Shown piece by piece: positions 40,889-49,713 of a DNA stretch of 64,000 nucleotides. This stretch comes from Variovorax sp. V213. Its GTDB lineage: Bacteria; Pseudomonadota; Gammaproteobacteria; Burkholderiales; Burkholderiaceae_C. How positions within the stretch are numbered: position 1 is the first letter of the stretch; every line of letters begins with the position of its first letter. Made by a program: the position numbers and the translations under genes. The notes below the pieces were generated by a model. The model did no database searches and was not told the origin of the DNA. It was given only the letters and a program-made list of their open reading frames with translations. The DNA is taken from the NCBI RefSeq assembly GCF_041154455.1, contig NZ_AP028664.1:3907001-3971000 (forward strand), in the 5' to 3' direction.

Positions 40889-42550
40889 ATGAAGCACCTC
40901 CTGAACCTGCTGGCCGCCGTTGCATTGCTGGTGTGGGGCACGCACCTCGTGCGCACGGGCGTGCTGCGCGTGTTCGGGGCCAACCTGCGCAAGATCCTGG
41001 TGCAGAGCATGCGCAACCGCTTCACGGCCGCGCTTTCGGGCATCGGCGTCACGGCCCTGGTGCAGTCGAGCACCGCCACCTCGCTCATGACCTCGTCCTT
41101 CGTGGGGCAGGGGCTGGTCACGCTCCCGGCGGCGCTGGCGGTGATGCGGGGGGCCGATGTGGGCACGGCCCTCATTGCGGTGCTGTTCTCGGCCGACCTG
41201 TCCTGGCTTTCGCCGATGTTCATCTTCGTGGGCGTGGTGCTGTTCATTTCGCGCTCGGCCAGCATGGCGGGCCGGGTGGGACGGGTGCTCATCGGCCTGG
41301 GGCTGATGCTGCTGGCGCTGCAGCTGGTGGTGGAAGCCACCGAACCCCTGTTCTCCGCGCCGGCCATGCGTGCCTTGCTGGCCTCGCTCACCAGCGACGT
41401 GCTGCTCGAAATCACCATCGGCGCCGCGCTGGCGATCGTGGCGTACTCGAGCCTGGCCGTCGTGCTGCTGGTGGCGGCCATGGCCAGTTCCAACGTGGTG
41501 CCGCTGGACGTCGCGCTCGGGCTCGTGCTCGGCGCCAACCTCGGCAGCGGCCTGCTGGCGGTGCTGACCACGGCCAAGTCGGCCGTGTCGGTGCGGCAGG
41601 TCACGGTGGGCAACCTGCTTTTCAAGGCGCTGGGGGTCGCCATCGTCACGCCGTTCGTCGGGCTCTGGCTGCGCTATGTGCAGCCGCACGTGCCGAATGC
41701 GACCCACGGCGTGGTGCTGTTCCACCTGGCGTTCAACGTGGTCATCAGCGTGGGTTTCATCGGCCTCACGCAGTGGGTGGCCAAGCTGGTCACGAAGATG
41801 CTGCCGGTGCCGCAGCAGCCGGCCACTTCCATGCGGCCGCACCACCTCGATCCGTCGGCGCTCTCGACGCCTTCGCTCGCCATCTCGAACGCGGCGCGCG
41901 AGGCGCTGCACCAGGCCGACGTGGTGGAGACCATGCTCATCGGCACGCTCGACGTGATCCGCCACAACGACCTGCGCCTGGCGCAGGAGCTGCGGCAGCT
42001 CGACGACACGGTGGACGAGCTCTACTCGGCCATCAAGTACTACATGACGCGCATCTCTCGCGAGGCGCTGGGCGAGGAAGAAAGCCGGCGCTGGACCGAC
42101 ATCATCAGCTTCACCATCAACATGGAGCAGATCGGCGACATCATCGAGCGCGTGATCATCGACATCGAGGACAAGAAGATCAAGCCGCAGCGCAATTTCT
42201 CCGAAGCCGGCATGGCCGAAATCGTCGAACTGCACGGGCGGCTGGTGGCCAACCTGCGGCTGAGCATGAGTGTCTTTCTGAACGGCAATGTGCGCGATGC
42301 GCAGAAGCTGCTGCAGGAAAAGGCGCGCTTCCGCGACCTCGAGCGGGCCTATGCCACCACCCACCTCGACCGGCTCTCCGACCGCACCACGCTGAGCATC
42401 GAGACCAGCTCGCTGCACATCGACCTGATCAGCGACCTGAAGAGGATCAATTCACACATCTGCTCCATTGCCTATCCCATCCTGGAGACGGCGGGTGCGC
42501 TGGCGCCGAGCCGGCTGCGTGAATCGCGGCTGGGCAAGATCGAGGGCTGA
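40889..42550 (+). CDS. Na/Pi-cotransporter family protein with C-terminal PhoU-like domain
   Basis: A 553-residue membrane protein. The first 300 residues hold two repeats of the NptA/Na-Pi cotransporter fold with the hallmark QSSTATSLMTSSFVGQG and a second NLGSGLLAVLTT segment, with about nine spans. The C-terminal 210 residues (about 330-540) form a helical PhoU-like domain with IISFTINMEQIGDIIERVIIDIE. Such proteins move phosphate with sodium, either direction, and the PhoU part may sense or regulate. The start is ATG 40889 (MKHLLNLLAAVALLVWGTHLVRTG). It lies 64 bases after the phosphodiesterase, so phosphate released there could be handled by this protein, though this is only inference. 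Confidence 0.9.
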   Translation: MKHLLNLLAAVALLVWGTHLVRTGVLRVFGANLRKILVQSMRNRFTAALSGIGVTALVQSSTATSLMTSSFVGQGLVTLPAALAVMRGADVGTALIAVLFSADLSWLSPMFIFVGVVLFISRSASMAGRVGRVLIGLGLMLLALQLVVEATEPLFSAPAMRALLASLTSDVLLEITIGAALAIVAYSSLAVVLLVAAMASSNVVPLDVALGLVLGANLGSGLLAVLTTAKSAVSVRQVTVGNLLFKALGVAIVTPFVGLWLRYVQPHVPNATHGVVLFHLAFNVVISVGFIGLTQWVAKLVTKMLPVPQQPATSMRPHHLDPSALSTPSLAISNAAREALHQADVVETMLIGTLDVIRHNDLRLAQELRQLDDTVDELYSAIKYYMTRISREALGEEESRRWTDIISFTINMEQIGDIIERVIIDIEDKKIKPQRNFSEAGMAEIVELHGRLVANLRLSMSVFLNGNVRDAQKLLQEKARFRDLERAYATTHLDRLSDRTTLSIETSSLHIDLISDLKRINSHICSIAYPILETAGALAPSRLRESRLGKIEG

Positions 42551-42593
42551 TTCGCTCCCATGGCCACGGGCAGCCCGCGCCGTGCGCTCCCCA

Positions 42594-43001
42594 TCAGTGC
42601 GTCGAAGGCGACGAAGCCGTGAACTGCTCTTGCCGGCGGCGCAGGCAGAAGTCGATCAGGTCGTCGATCTCGGTGGCCTTGTCGAACACCGCATCGGCGC
42701 CCAGCCGCGCGCATTTGCGGCGAGTCTCGGGCGTCAGGTGGTTGCTGAGCACCACCATCTTCTGCGTCGGCTCGCGGTTGCGGCAGGCTTCGAGCACGCT
42801 GAAGCCCGTGCCGTCCTTCAGGAACAGGTCCACGATGGCCAAATCCCATTGTGACGGGTTGCCGGTCAGCCAGCGTATGCCCTCGAGTTCCGATTCCGCC
42901 TGGCCCACGGGATCGACACGGGCCACTTCGCGCAACGTGCCGGCCAGGGCCTCGCGGATGGCGGGGTTGTCCTCGACGATGAAGGTTCTGACGGTGTCCA
43001 T
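42594..43001 (-). CDS. Orphan single-domain response regulator
   Basis: A 135-residue protein consisting of a receiver domain only. Acidic residues D11 and D58 (LAIVDLFLKDG) form the phosphorylation site, and LSNH and FDKATE supply the Ser/Thr and Lys positions. There is no output domain and no histidine kinase beside it. It ends in RRRQEQFTASSPSTH. The start is ATG 43001; an open frame 25 codons longer is not conserved in style. It could act by protein contact, as CheY-like proteins do. Confidence 0.88.
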   Translation of the reverse strand: MDTVRTFIVEDNPAIREALAGTLREVARVDPVGQAESELEGIRWLTGNPSQWDLAIVDLFLKDGTGFSVLEACRNREPTQKMVVLSNHLTPETRRKCARLGADAVFDKATEIDDLIDFCLRRRQEQFTASSPSTH

Positions 43002-43084
43002 GGCGCTGGCCTTCCCAACTTTTTTGAAGGCTACAAAGTGCGCTCTTCGCAAGACGAAGGCATGACACCCCACCACGGGTAGGA

Positions 43085-43117
43085 CACGGCTGGCCCGCCG
43101 CCGGCGCGCCAGCCGTG
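43085..43117. other. Stable stem-loop between quinone reductase and response regulator genes
   Basis: CACGGCTGGC (43085-43094) and GCCAGCCGTG (43108-43117) are a perfect 10-base inverted repeat around a 13-base GC loop. It sits 7 bases beyond the stop of the leftward quinone-reductase gene. No T-run follows, so it may stabilise the 3' end or terminate with Rho. Confidence 0.6.
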
Positions 43118-43124
43118 CTCTGCC

Positions 43125-44111
43125 TCAGAGCGTGAGGATGGTGCAGCCGGTGGTCTTGCGCGCTTCCAGGTCGCGGTGCGCCTGCTGCACGTCGGCCAAT
43201 GCATAGCGTTGGTCGATCGGGATCTTCACCGCGCCGCTCTGCACCACCGCGAACAGGTCGTCAGCCATCGCCTGCGTGCTTTCGCGCGTGGCAATGTGCG
43301 TGAACAGCGTCGGCCGCGTCACATAGAGGGAACCCTTCGAAGCCAGCGTTCCCAGGCTGATCGGCGGCACCGGGCCCGAGCCGTTGCCGAACACCGCCAA
43401 GAGGCCGAACGGGCGCAGGCAGTCGATGGAGCCTTCCCAGGTGTCCTTGCCCACCGAGTCGTACGCCACCTTCACGCCCTTGCCGCCGGTGATCTCTTTC
43501 ACGCGGGCCGCGAAGTTCTCGGTGCTGTAGTTGATGGCATGCGCCGCGCCGTATTCGAGTGCGAGCCTGCACTTGGCATCGCTGCCCGCGGTGCCGATCA
43601 GCTGCAGGCCGAGCGCCTTGGCCCACTGGCACGCAATCAGGCCGACGCCGCCGGCCGCCGCATGGAACAGGATGAAGTCGCCGGGCTGCAAGCCTTCCAC
43701 CGGCAGCGTCTTCTTCAGCAGATATTGCGTCGTCAGGCCCTTGAGCATCATGGCCGCGCCGGTCTCGAAGGAGATGGCGTCGGGCAGCTTGCACACGGTC
43801 TTGGCCGGCATCACGCGCAGCTCGCTGTAGGCGCCGGGCGGCTGGCTCGCATAGGCGGCGCGGTCGCCGGCCTTGAGGTGCGCCACGCCTTCGCCCACGG
43901 CCTCGACCACGCCCGAGGCTTCCATGCCCAGCTGCAGCGGCAGCTGGAAGGGGTAGAGCCCGCTGCGCTGGTAGGTGTCGATGAAATTCAGGCCCACGGC
44001 CTTGTGGCGGATGCGTATTTCGCCCGGGCCGGGCTCGCCGACTTCCACGTCGACGATCTTCAGTTCTTCGGGACCGCCATGGCGGTCGATACGGACGGCT
44101 TTGCTCATCAT
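43125..44111 (-). CDS. Quinone oxidoreductase (MDR family, NADPH-dependent)
   Basis: A 328-residue zinc-free medium-chain reductase like E. coli QorA. It has GLNFIDTYQRSGLYP (40s), the Qor motif LGMEASGVVEAVGEGV, an NADPH Rossmann loop AAAGGVGLIACQWAKALG, and VAYDSVGKDTWEGSIDCLRPFG. There is no zinc-ligand cysteine set. The start is ATG 44111 with GGAG upstream; an adjacent second ATG (44108) is equally possible. It is divergent from a DMT exporter gene 100 bases away. Confidence 0.93.
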   Translation of the reverse strand: MMSKAVRIDRHGGPEELKIVDVEVGEPGPGEIRIRHKAVGLNFIDTYQRSGLYPFQLPLQLGMEASGVVEAVGEGVAHLKAGDRAAYASQPPGAYSELRVMPAKTVCKLPDAISFETGAAMMLKGLTTQYLLKKTLPVEGLQPGDFILFHAAAGGVGLIACQWAKALGLQLIGTAGSDAKCRLALEYGAAHAINYSTENFAARVKEITGGKGVKVAYDSVGKDTWEGSIDCLRPFGLLAVFGNGSGPVPPISLGTLASKGSLYVTRPTLFTHIATRESTQAMADDLFAVVQSGAVKIPIDQRYALADVQQAHRDLEARKTTGCTILTL

Positions 44112-44211
44112 CTTTGCAGTCTCCAGGCACGCGGAAAAAAGAAGAAGCGCATCGTGCCACGTTTGGCCTTGCCGCGGCGGCAGAGGGCAATGCCCGGTAG
44201 AGTCGGCGCCC

Positions 44212-45111
44212 ATGCAGCAGCGCCTCACGCCTTCCACCGTCTTCCTGCTCACCGTGCCGCCGCTGCTGTGGGCCGGCAATGCCGTGGTCGGCCGGCTGGT
44301 GCGCGACCTGGTCTCGCCGCTCACGCTGAATTTCGTGCGCTGGGTCATTGCGTTCGCGCTGCTGCTGCCGCTCGCATGGCCGGTGGTGCGGCCGACCAGC
44401 CCCTTGTGGGCGCACTGGAAGCGCTACGCCGTCCTGGGGCTGCTAGGCATCGGCTGCTACAACGCGTTTCAATACCTGGCACTGCAGACCTCCACGCCGA
44501 TCAACGTCACGCTGGTGGGCTCCAGCCTGCCGCTGTGGATGCTCGCAACGGGTGCCATCTTCTTCGGTGCCCGCGTCAGCGCACGCGAGATCGGCGGCTC
44601 GCTGCTCTCGATGCTGGGCGTGCTGCTGGTGCTGAGCCGCGGCGATTGGCGGCAGCTGCTTGCGCTGCGGCTGGTGCCGGGCGACCTCTACATGATCCTG
44701 GGCACCATCGCCTGGGCGTTCTACAGCTGGATGCTGGCGCGCACGCGCGAGCCGCAGGCCGTGCGGCAGGACTGGGCCGCATTCCTGATGGCACAGCTGG
44801 TGTTCGGCCTCGCGTGGTCGGGCGTGTTCGCAGCCGGCGAATGGACGCTGGCCGACGCCCGCATCGTGCCCGGCTGGCCGTTGTTCGCGGCGCTGGCGTT
44901 CATCGGCATCGGCCCCGCGGTGCTGGCCTACCGCTGCTGGGGCAGCGGCGTGCAGCATGCCGGGCCGCAGGCCGCGAGCTTCTTCATGAACCTCACGCCG
45001 CTGTTCGCCGCGCTGTTGTCCGCGGCCTTCCTGCGCGAGCCGCCGCACTGGTACCACGGCGCGGCATTCGCGCTGATCGTGGGCGGGATCGTGGTGTCGT
45101 CACGGCGCTGA
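44212..45111 (+). CDS. EamA/DMT-family transporter
   Basis: A 299-residue inner-membrane protein with about ten spans in two EamA repeats, PPLLWAGNAVVGRLV near the start and GTIAWAFYSWMLAR in the second half. Members export amino acids, nucleosides or drugs; the substrate is unknown. It converges on the SDR gene across repeat copy C. Confidence 0.9.
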   Translation: MQQRLTPSTVFLLTVPPLLWAGNAVVGRLVRDLVSPLTLNFVRWVIAFALLLPLAWPVVRPTSPLWAHWKRYAVLGLLGIGCYNAFQYLALQTSTPINVTLVGSSLPLWMLATGAIFFGARVSAREIGGSLLSMLGVLLVLSRGDWRQLLALRLVPGDLYMILGTIAWAFYSWMLARTREPQAVRQDWAAFLMAQLVFGLAWSGVFAAGEWTLADARIVPGWPLFAALAFIGIGPAVLAYRCWGSGVQHAGPQAASFFMNLTPLFAALLSAAFLREPPHWYHGAAFALIVGGIVVSSRR

Positions 45112-45136
45112 TTGAACAACGCCCCCTTCAAGCGGA

Positions 45137-45225
45137 CACCGCGGAACCGGCTTTGCCGGGCCGCTGGCGTTGCCCCCGGCAGGGGGTGGGAGAAGCGACA
45201 CGAAGTGCGCGAAGCCTGAGGGCGA
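45137..45225. repeat. Intergenic hairpin repeat, copy C (core ACACGAAGTG)
   Basis: Three hairpins as in copy B but with different stem bases: CCGGC-ttt-GCCGG, GCCCCC-ggca-GGGGGT, and GCG-a-CAC-gaa-GTG-CGC around the core (45198-45207), then GAGGGCG. It lies between the convergent exporter and SDR genes. The distance from CCGCGGAAC to the core is 59 bases here and 57 in copy B. Confidence 0.8.
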
Positions 45226-45227
45226 GC

Positions 45228-46022
45228 TCAATACGTGCCCGGGTAGGCGCCGCCGTCGGCCAAAATGTTCTGCCCGGTCATGTAGCCGGCCTGCATGCTG
45301 CAGAGAAAGGCGCAGATGGCGCCGAACTCGGCCGGCGTGCCGAAGCGCCTGGCGGGAATGTTCTTCTTGCGGGCTTCCCACACGGTGTCGAAATCCTGGC
45401 CCGACTTCTGCGCCGTACCGGCCATCGTGCCCTTGAGGCGGTCGGTGTCGAAGGAGCCGGGCAGCAGGTTGTTGATGGTCACGCCCTGCGCCGCAATGGG
45501 CGTGCGCGCCACGCCGGCCACGAAGCCGGTCAGGCCGCTGCGCGCGCCGTTCGAGAGCCCAAGAATGTCGATCGGCGACTTCACCGAGCTGGACGTGATG
45601 TTGACGATGCGCCCGAAGCCGCGCTTGGCCATGCCGTCGACCGTGGCCTTGATGAGTTCGATGGGGGTCAGCATGTTGGCGTCGACGGCCTTGATCCAGG
45701 CCTCGCGGTCCCAGTTGCGGAAATCGCCCGGTGGCGGGCCGCCGGCGTTGGTGACGACGATGTCGAAGTCATGGCCCAGTGCGAACACCGCGGCGCGGCC
45801 GGCTTCGGTGGTGATGTCGGCGGCCACGTGCTTGACGAACGGCGTTGGCGAACCGGCGGCCGCAGCAGCCAGCTTCTTCGCCGCCGCCTCGAGTGCCTCG
45901 GCGCCTCGCGCCACGATGACCACGTTGACGCCTTCGCGCACCAGCGCTTCGGCGCAGCCGTAGCCGAGTCCCTTGCTCGCGCCGCACACCAGCGCGGTCT
46001 TGCCTGCAATGCCCAGATCCAT
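45228..46022 (-). CDS. SDR-family protein lacking the catalytic Tyr/Lys (BKR-like)
   Basis: A 264-residue Rossmann protein of the short-chain dehydrogenase group, close to beta-ketoacyl reductase in fold. The cofactor loop GASKGLG (14-20) and TNAGG (90-94) are intact, and the conserved serines S143-S145 are present. The expected YxxxK reads LSNGA (155-159), so both catalytic residues are missing. The C-terminal half (NNLLPGSFDTDR...GYMTGQNILADGGAYPGTY) is normal. This fits a known subgroup of degenerate SDRs; activity and substrate are unknown. It starts 27 bases after the leftward EamA transporter stop? No: that gene lies upstream at 46050-46997, so the two run in the same direction and may form one operon. 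Confidence 0.88.
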   Translation of the reverse strand: MDLGIAGKTALVCGASKGLGYGCAEALVREGVNVVIVARGAEALEAAAKKLAAAAAGSPTPFVKHVAADITTEAGRAAVFALGHDFDIVVTNAGGPPPGDFRNWDREAWIKAVDANMLTPIELIKATVDGMAKRGFGRIVNITSSSVKSPIDILGLSNGARSGLTGFVAGVARTPIAAQGVTINNLLPGSFDTDRLKGTMAGTAQKSGQDFDTVWEARKKNIPARRFGTPAEFGAICAFLCSMQAGYMTGQNILADGGAYPGTY

Positions 46023-46049
46023 GTTTGTTGCTCCTGATCTGCAGGGACG

Positions 46050-46997
46050 CTAGCGCCCCGTGCGTGTGAAAACGAAGATGCCCGCGATCACGAGCACCGT
46101 GCCGGCCGCGATCCACCCGGTGAACGGCTCGCCGAGTATGACCACGCCCATGAGGATGGTCGACAAGGGCCCGATCATGCCGGTTTGCGCGGCCATGGCG
46201 GGGCCGATGCGCTCGATGGCCATCATGACCATCAGGACAGGCACTGCCGTGCACAGCGTGGCGTTGAGCACCGAGAGCCAGATGACCTCGGGCGCCACCT
46301 GCATGGCAACGCTCATCGGCCGCGCGAGCACGAACTGCAGGATGCACAGCACGCAGGCCACGGTGGTGGCCAGGCCCACGAGCCGCAGCGACCCCAGGCG
46401 CTTGACGAACTCGCCGCTGTAGACGAGGTAGCCCGCATAGCTCACGGCGCTCAGGAACACCAGGAACGCACCCCAGGCTGCGGCCCCGCCGCCCTTGCCG
46501 CCGCTGCCGATCCAGAGCTCGTGCCCGAACACCAGCAGCACGCCGGCATAGCTCACGATCATGCCCAGCACCTGCGGCCGCGTGGCGCGGCGCCGGTACA
46601 GGAGCCAGCCGAACAGAAGCACCAGCGTGGGGTTGAGATAAAGGATCAGCCGCTCGAAGCTGGCCGAGATGTAGGCGAGCCCCGCAAAGTCGAGAAAGCT
46701 CGCAAGGTAATAGCCCGAGAAGCCGAGCCCGACGACGCCGAGCCAGTCACGGAAGGTGAGCGCAGGCTTGCCGCGGCCGGCCCACCACGCCATGAGCGCG
46801 AACAGGGGCAGCGCGAACAGCATGCGCAGCATGATCAGCGTGATCGCATCCACGCCGTACCGGTAGGCCAGCTTGACGATGATGGCCTTGCCGCTGAATG
46901 CGACCGCACCCAGCGAGGCAAGGACGAGGCCGGGCGCAATGCTCCTTGCGCCGCTTGCAGAAGAGGGAAAGCCGGTCTGTACGGCGGACTTGGTCAT
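46050..46997 (-). CDS. EamA/DMT-family transporter
   Basis: A 315-residue inner-membrane protein with about ten spans and two EamA repeats (LVLASLGAVAFSGKAIIVKLAY near residue 24; GAFLVFLSAVSYAGYLVY in the second repeat). It is not closely similar to the other DMT protein in this window. The substrate is unknown. It sits 21 bases after the GGT gene and 27 bases before the SDR gene on the same strand. Confidence 0.9.
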   Translation of the reverse strand: MTKSAVQTGFPSSASGARSIAPGLVLASLGAVAFSGKAIIVKLAYRYGVDAITLIMLRMLFALPLFALMAWWAGRGKPALTFRDWLGVVGLGFSGYYLASFLDFAGLAYISASFERLILYLNPTLVLLFGWLLYRRRATRPQVLGMIVSYAGVLLVFGHELWIGSGGKGGGAAAWGAFLVFLSAVSYAGYLVYSGEFVKRLGSLRLVGLATTVACVLCILQFVLARPMSVAMQVAPEVIWLSVLNATLCTAVPVLMVMMAIERIGPAMAAQTGMIGPLSTILMGVVILGEPFTGWIAAGTVLVIAGIFVFTRTGR

Positions 46998-47018
46998 CCC
47001 TCGATCATCGCGTAGCCT

Positions 47019-48632
47019 TCAAAAGCCTGCAGCCACGCCATCGCGGCGCGGATCGCTGGCGGCAACGTAGCCTTCCACCGACGGATCGCCCGCGCGCCAG
47101 ATGAACTGGCCGGCGCCGAAGTCCTGGTAGGAGTCGTCGATCACATCGAGATGGTGGCCGAGCTCGCGCAGGCCTTGCACGGTGTTCGGGTTCATCGCAG
47201 CCTCGACGTTGATCTCGAGCCCCGCGTTGAAGCGCCAGCGCGGCGCATCGCAGGCGGCCTGCGGGTTCTGCTTGTAGTCGAGCATGCGCACCAGCGTCTG
47301 CATGTGCCCTTGCGGCTGCATGTTGCCGCCCATCACGCCGAAGCTCATCACGGGCTGGCCGTCCTTCGTGAGGAAGGCCGGAATGATGGTGTGGAAGGGC
47401 CGCTTGCCTGGTGCCACCACGTTCGGGCTCTCGGCCTTGAGGCTGAAGCCGTGACCGCGGTTCTGCAGGCTGATGCCGAACTCGGGTTCCACGCAGCCCG
47501 AGCCGAAACCCATGTAGTTGCTCTGGATGAAGCTCACCATCATGCCGCTCTCGTCGGCGGCCGTGAGGTAGATGGTGCCGCCCTTCACGGGGTTTCCGGC
47601 CTTGAAGTCCTGTGCCTTTTTCACGTCGATGAGTTTCGCACGCGATGCGAGGTAAGCGTCATCGAGCATTTGCGCCGGGGTCACCGTCATCGACGATGGC
47701 TCCGAGACGTAGCGGTACACGTCGGCGAAGGCGAGCTTCATCGCCTCGATCTGCAAATGCTGCGAGGCGACGGAGTCGACCGGCAGCGACGCGATGTCGA
47801 ATTTCTCGAGAATGCCGAGCGCGATCAGCGCCGCAATGCCCTGCCCGTTGGGCGGAATCTCGTGCAGCGTGTGGCCGCGGTAGTCGCGCGAGATCGGCTT
47901 GACCCATTCGGGCTGGTAGGCCGAGAGGTCGGCCACCGTGAGCGAGCCGCCCTGCTCCGTCGAAAACCTGGCCAGCGCTTCGGCAATCTCGCCGCTGTAG
48001 TAGGCCTCGCCCTTGGTGCGGGCAATGGCCTTGAGCGCGCGCGCCGCGGCCGTGAAGCGGAACAGCTCGCCGACCTCGGGCGCACGGCCCCAGGGCATGA
48101 ACGTCCGCGCGAAGCCCGCCACCGATTCGAGCACCGGCGTGGCCGCCGCCCATTTCTGCTGCACCACCGGCGGTACCAGGTAACCGCGCTCGGCGATGTC
48201 GATGGCCGGCGCCAGCAGGTCGGCGAAAGGCAGCTTGCCGAAGCGATCGGAGAGCGCCACCCAGCCGCGCACCGCGCCTGGCACGGTCACCGAATCGATG
48301 CCGCGCATGGGCGGCGTGGCGGTATCGGCGCCGTACTTGGCCCTGAAGTATTCGGGCGTCCAGGCCTTGGGTGCAGGACCCGAGGCGTTGAGGCCATGCA
48401 GTTCCTTGCCATCCCACAGGATGCAGAAGGCATCGCTGCCAAGGCCGTTGCTCACGGGCTCGACCAGCGTCATGACGGCCGCCGTGGCAATGGCCGCATC
48501 GACGGCGTTGCCGCCTTGCTGCAGCATGCGCAGCCCCGCCTGCGAGGCGAGCGGGTGCGAGGTCGACACCACGTTGCGCGCAAAGATCGGAATGCGGGTG
48601 GAAAGGTAGGGATTGTTGAAGTCGAAGTTCAT
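47019..48632 (-). CDS. Gamma-glutamyltransferase-family hydrolase
   Basis: A 537-residue Ntn-hydrolase of the GGT family, which normally self-cleaves before a threonine nucleophile. That residue is probably the T in KGGTIYLTAADESG, followed by SFIQSNYMGFGSG, a family motif. N-terminal VVSTSHPLASQAGLRMLQQGGNAVDAAIATAAVMTLVEP is also diagnostic. No signal peptide is visible, unlike periplasmic GGT, so it is likely cytoplasmic and similar to YwrD-type enzymes. It could cleave gamma-glutamyl compounds, glutathione conjugates or cephalosporin-like amides. The Bug receptor gene lies 12 bases upstream in the same leftward unit. Confidence 0.9.
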   Translation of the reverse strand: MNFDFNNPYLSTRIPIFARNVVSTSHPLASQAGLRMLQQGGNAVDAAIATAAVMTLVEPVSNGLGSDAFCILWDGKELHGLNASGPAPKAWTPEYFRAKYGADTATPPMRGIDSVTVPGAVRGWVALSDRFGKLPFADLLAPAIDIAERGYLVPPVVQQKWAAATPVLESVAGFARTFMPWGRAPEVGELFRFTAAARALKAIARTKGEAYYSGEIAEALARFSTEQGGSLTVADLSAYQPEWVKPISRDYRGHTLHEIPPNGQGIAALIALGILEKFDIASLPVDSVASQHLQIEAMKLAFADVYRYVSEPSSMTVTPAQMLDDAYLASRAKLIDVKKAQDFKAGNPVKGGTIYLTAADESGMMVSFIQSNYMGFGSGCVEPEFGISLQNRGHGFSLKAESPNVVAPGKRPFHTIIPAFLTKDGQPVMSFGVMGGNMQPQGHMQTLVRMLDYKQNPQAACDAPRWRFNAGLEINVEAAMNPNTVQGLRELGHHLDVIDDSYQDFGAGQFIWRAGDPSVEGYVAASDPRRDGVAAGF

Positions 48633-48644
48633 TGGGGTGGCTCG

Positions 48645-49619
48645 CTATTCGTTGCTGATCTTGCGCTCGACGATGATTTTTTTCCATTTGGCGGCGTCCG
48701 CGGCCACCATCTTCGCGAACTGCTCGGGCGTGCCGGCGGCCGCGGGTTCGATGCCCAGGCGCGAGAGCTTTTCTCTCACTTCGGGATCGGCCAGCGCCTC
48801 GTTGGCGGCCTTGTTGACGCGCGCCACGATGTCCGGCGGCAATCCCTTCGGGCCATAGAAGCCGAACCAGGTGTTGGACTCGAAACCGGGCAGCGTATCG
48901 GCGATCGGAGGCAGTTCGGGCGCGAGCGGGCTGCGCTTCAGCGTGGTCACGCCAAGCGCGCGCAGCCGCCCATCGCGCACGTGCGGCATGCCGGTGGGCA
49001 GCGAATCGAAGAGCACATCGACCTTGCCACTGATCAGGTCGGGAATGGCAAGCGCCGTGCCCTTGTAGGGAATGTGCGTCACGAACACGCCGGCCTGCGC
49101 CTTGAAGAGCTCGGCGGTGAGCTGCACGATGGTGCCGTTGCCGCTCGACGCGTAGTTGAGCTTGCCGGGGTTCTTCTGTGCGTAGGCGATCCATTCGCGC
49201 ACGGTCTTGGCGGGCGAGTCGACCGGCACCAGCATGATGCTCGGCGCGTCGCCCACGTGCGCAATGGGCGAGAAGTCGCGCACCGTGTCGTAAGGCAGCT
49301 TGCTGGTGATGGCGGGGCCGATCGAATGCGTGCTGGTGGTGGCCAGCAGCAGCGTGTAGCCGTCGGGCGGCGCCTTGGCGGCCATGTCGGACCCGATCGC
49401 ACCGCCCGCGCCCGGCTTGTTGTCGACGATCAGCGTGGTGCCCAGCTTTTCGCTCATCTTCTGCCCGAGGGTGCGCGCAAAAAGATCCGTGGCGCCGGCA
49501 GCCGGGAACGGCACGATGAGCCGCACCGGCTTGTTCGGGTAGCCCTGGGCCAGGCTGGCCGTCGATGCGGCCACGCAGAGAGCAACGGCAACCCCTTGAA
49601 GGAACTGGATTCGTTTCAT
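48645..49619 (-). CDS. Bug-family tripartite tricarboxylate transporter substrate-binding protein
   Basis: A 324-residue periplasmic receptor. The signal peptide covers about residues 1-25 (MKRIQFLQGVAVALCVAASTASLAQ). The mature part has RLIVPFPAAGATDLFAR, DNKPGAGGAIGSDMAAKAPPDGYTLLL and NYASSGNGTIVQLTAELFK, all family marks. The start ATG 49619 is preferred over an ATG 11 codons upstream. It is divergent from a LysR gene and precedes the GGT-like gene, so it may supply that enzyme with substrate. Confidence 0.92.
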   Translation of the reverse strand: MKRIQFLQGVAVALCVAASTASLAQGYPNKPVRLIVPFPAAGATDLFARTLGQKMSEKLGTTLIVDNKPGAGGAIGSDMAAKAPPDGYTLLLATTSTHSIGPAITSKLPYDTVRDFSPIAHVGDAPSIMLVPVDSPAKTVREWIAYAQKNPGKLNYASSGNGTIVQLTAELFKAQAGVFVTHIPYKGTALAIPDLISGKVDVLFDSLPTGMPHVRDGRLRALGVTTLKRSPLAPELPPIADTLPGFESNTWFGFYGPKGLPPDIVARVNKAANEALADPEVREKLSRLGIEPAAAGTPEQFAKMVAADAAKWKKIIVERKISNE

Positions 49620-49647
49620 GGTCTGAATTCTGGCCCGATGGAAAGCT

Positions 49648-49660
49648 TGCATGCTATGCA
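49648..49660. promoter_or_regulatory. Candidate LysR-regulator binding site
   Basis: TGCAT-gct-ATGCA is a perfect 5-3-5 inverted repeat in the 94-base gap between the divergent Bug and LysR genes, the usual place for a LysR-type operator. A second small inverted repeat, ATAA-n6-TTAT, is at 49681-49694. Confidence 0.5.
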
Positions 49661-49713
49661 GCCGCCGGGCATCAAGCCAGATAATTCCGCTTATTCAACT
49701 ATGAGCGCTGTTT

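Noticed and set aside
43176..46037. A 953-codon open frame on the plus strand across the quinone reductase, exporter and SDR genes
   Set aside because: It is antisense to two well-supported genes, overlaps a third, and is rich in Arg, His, Ala and Gly, as expected of an opposite frame in high-GC DNA.
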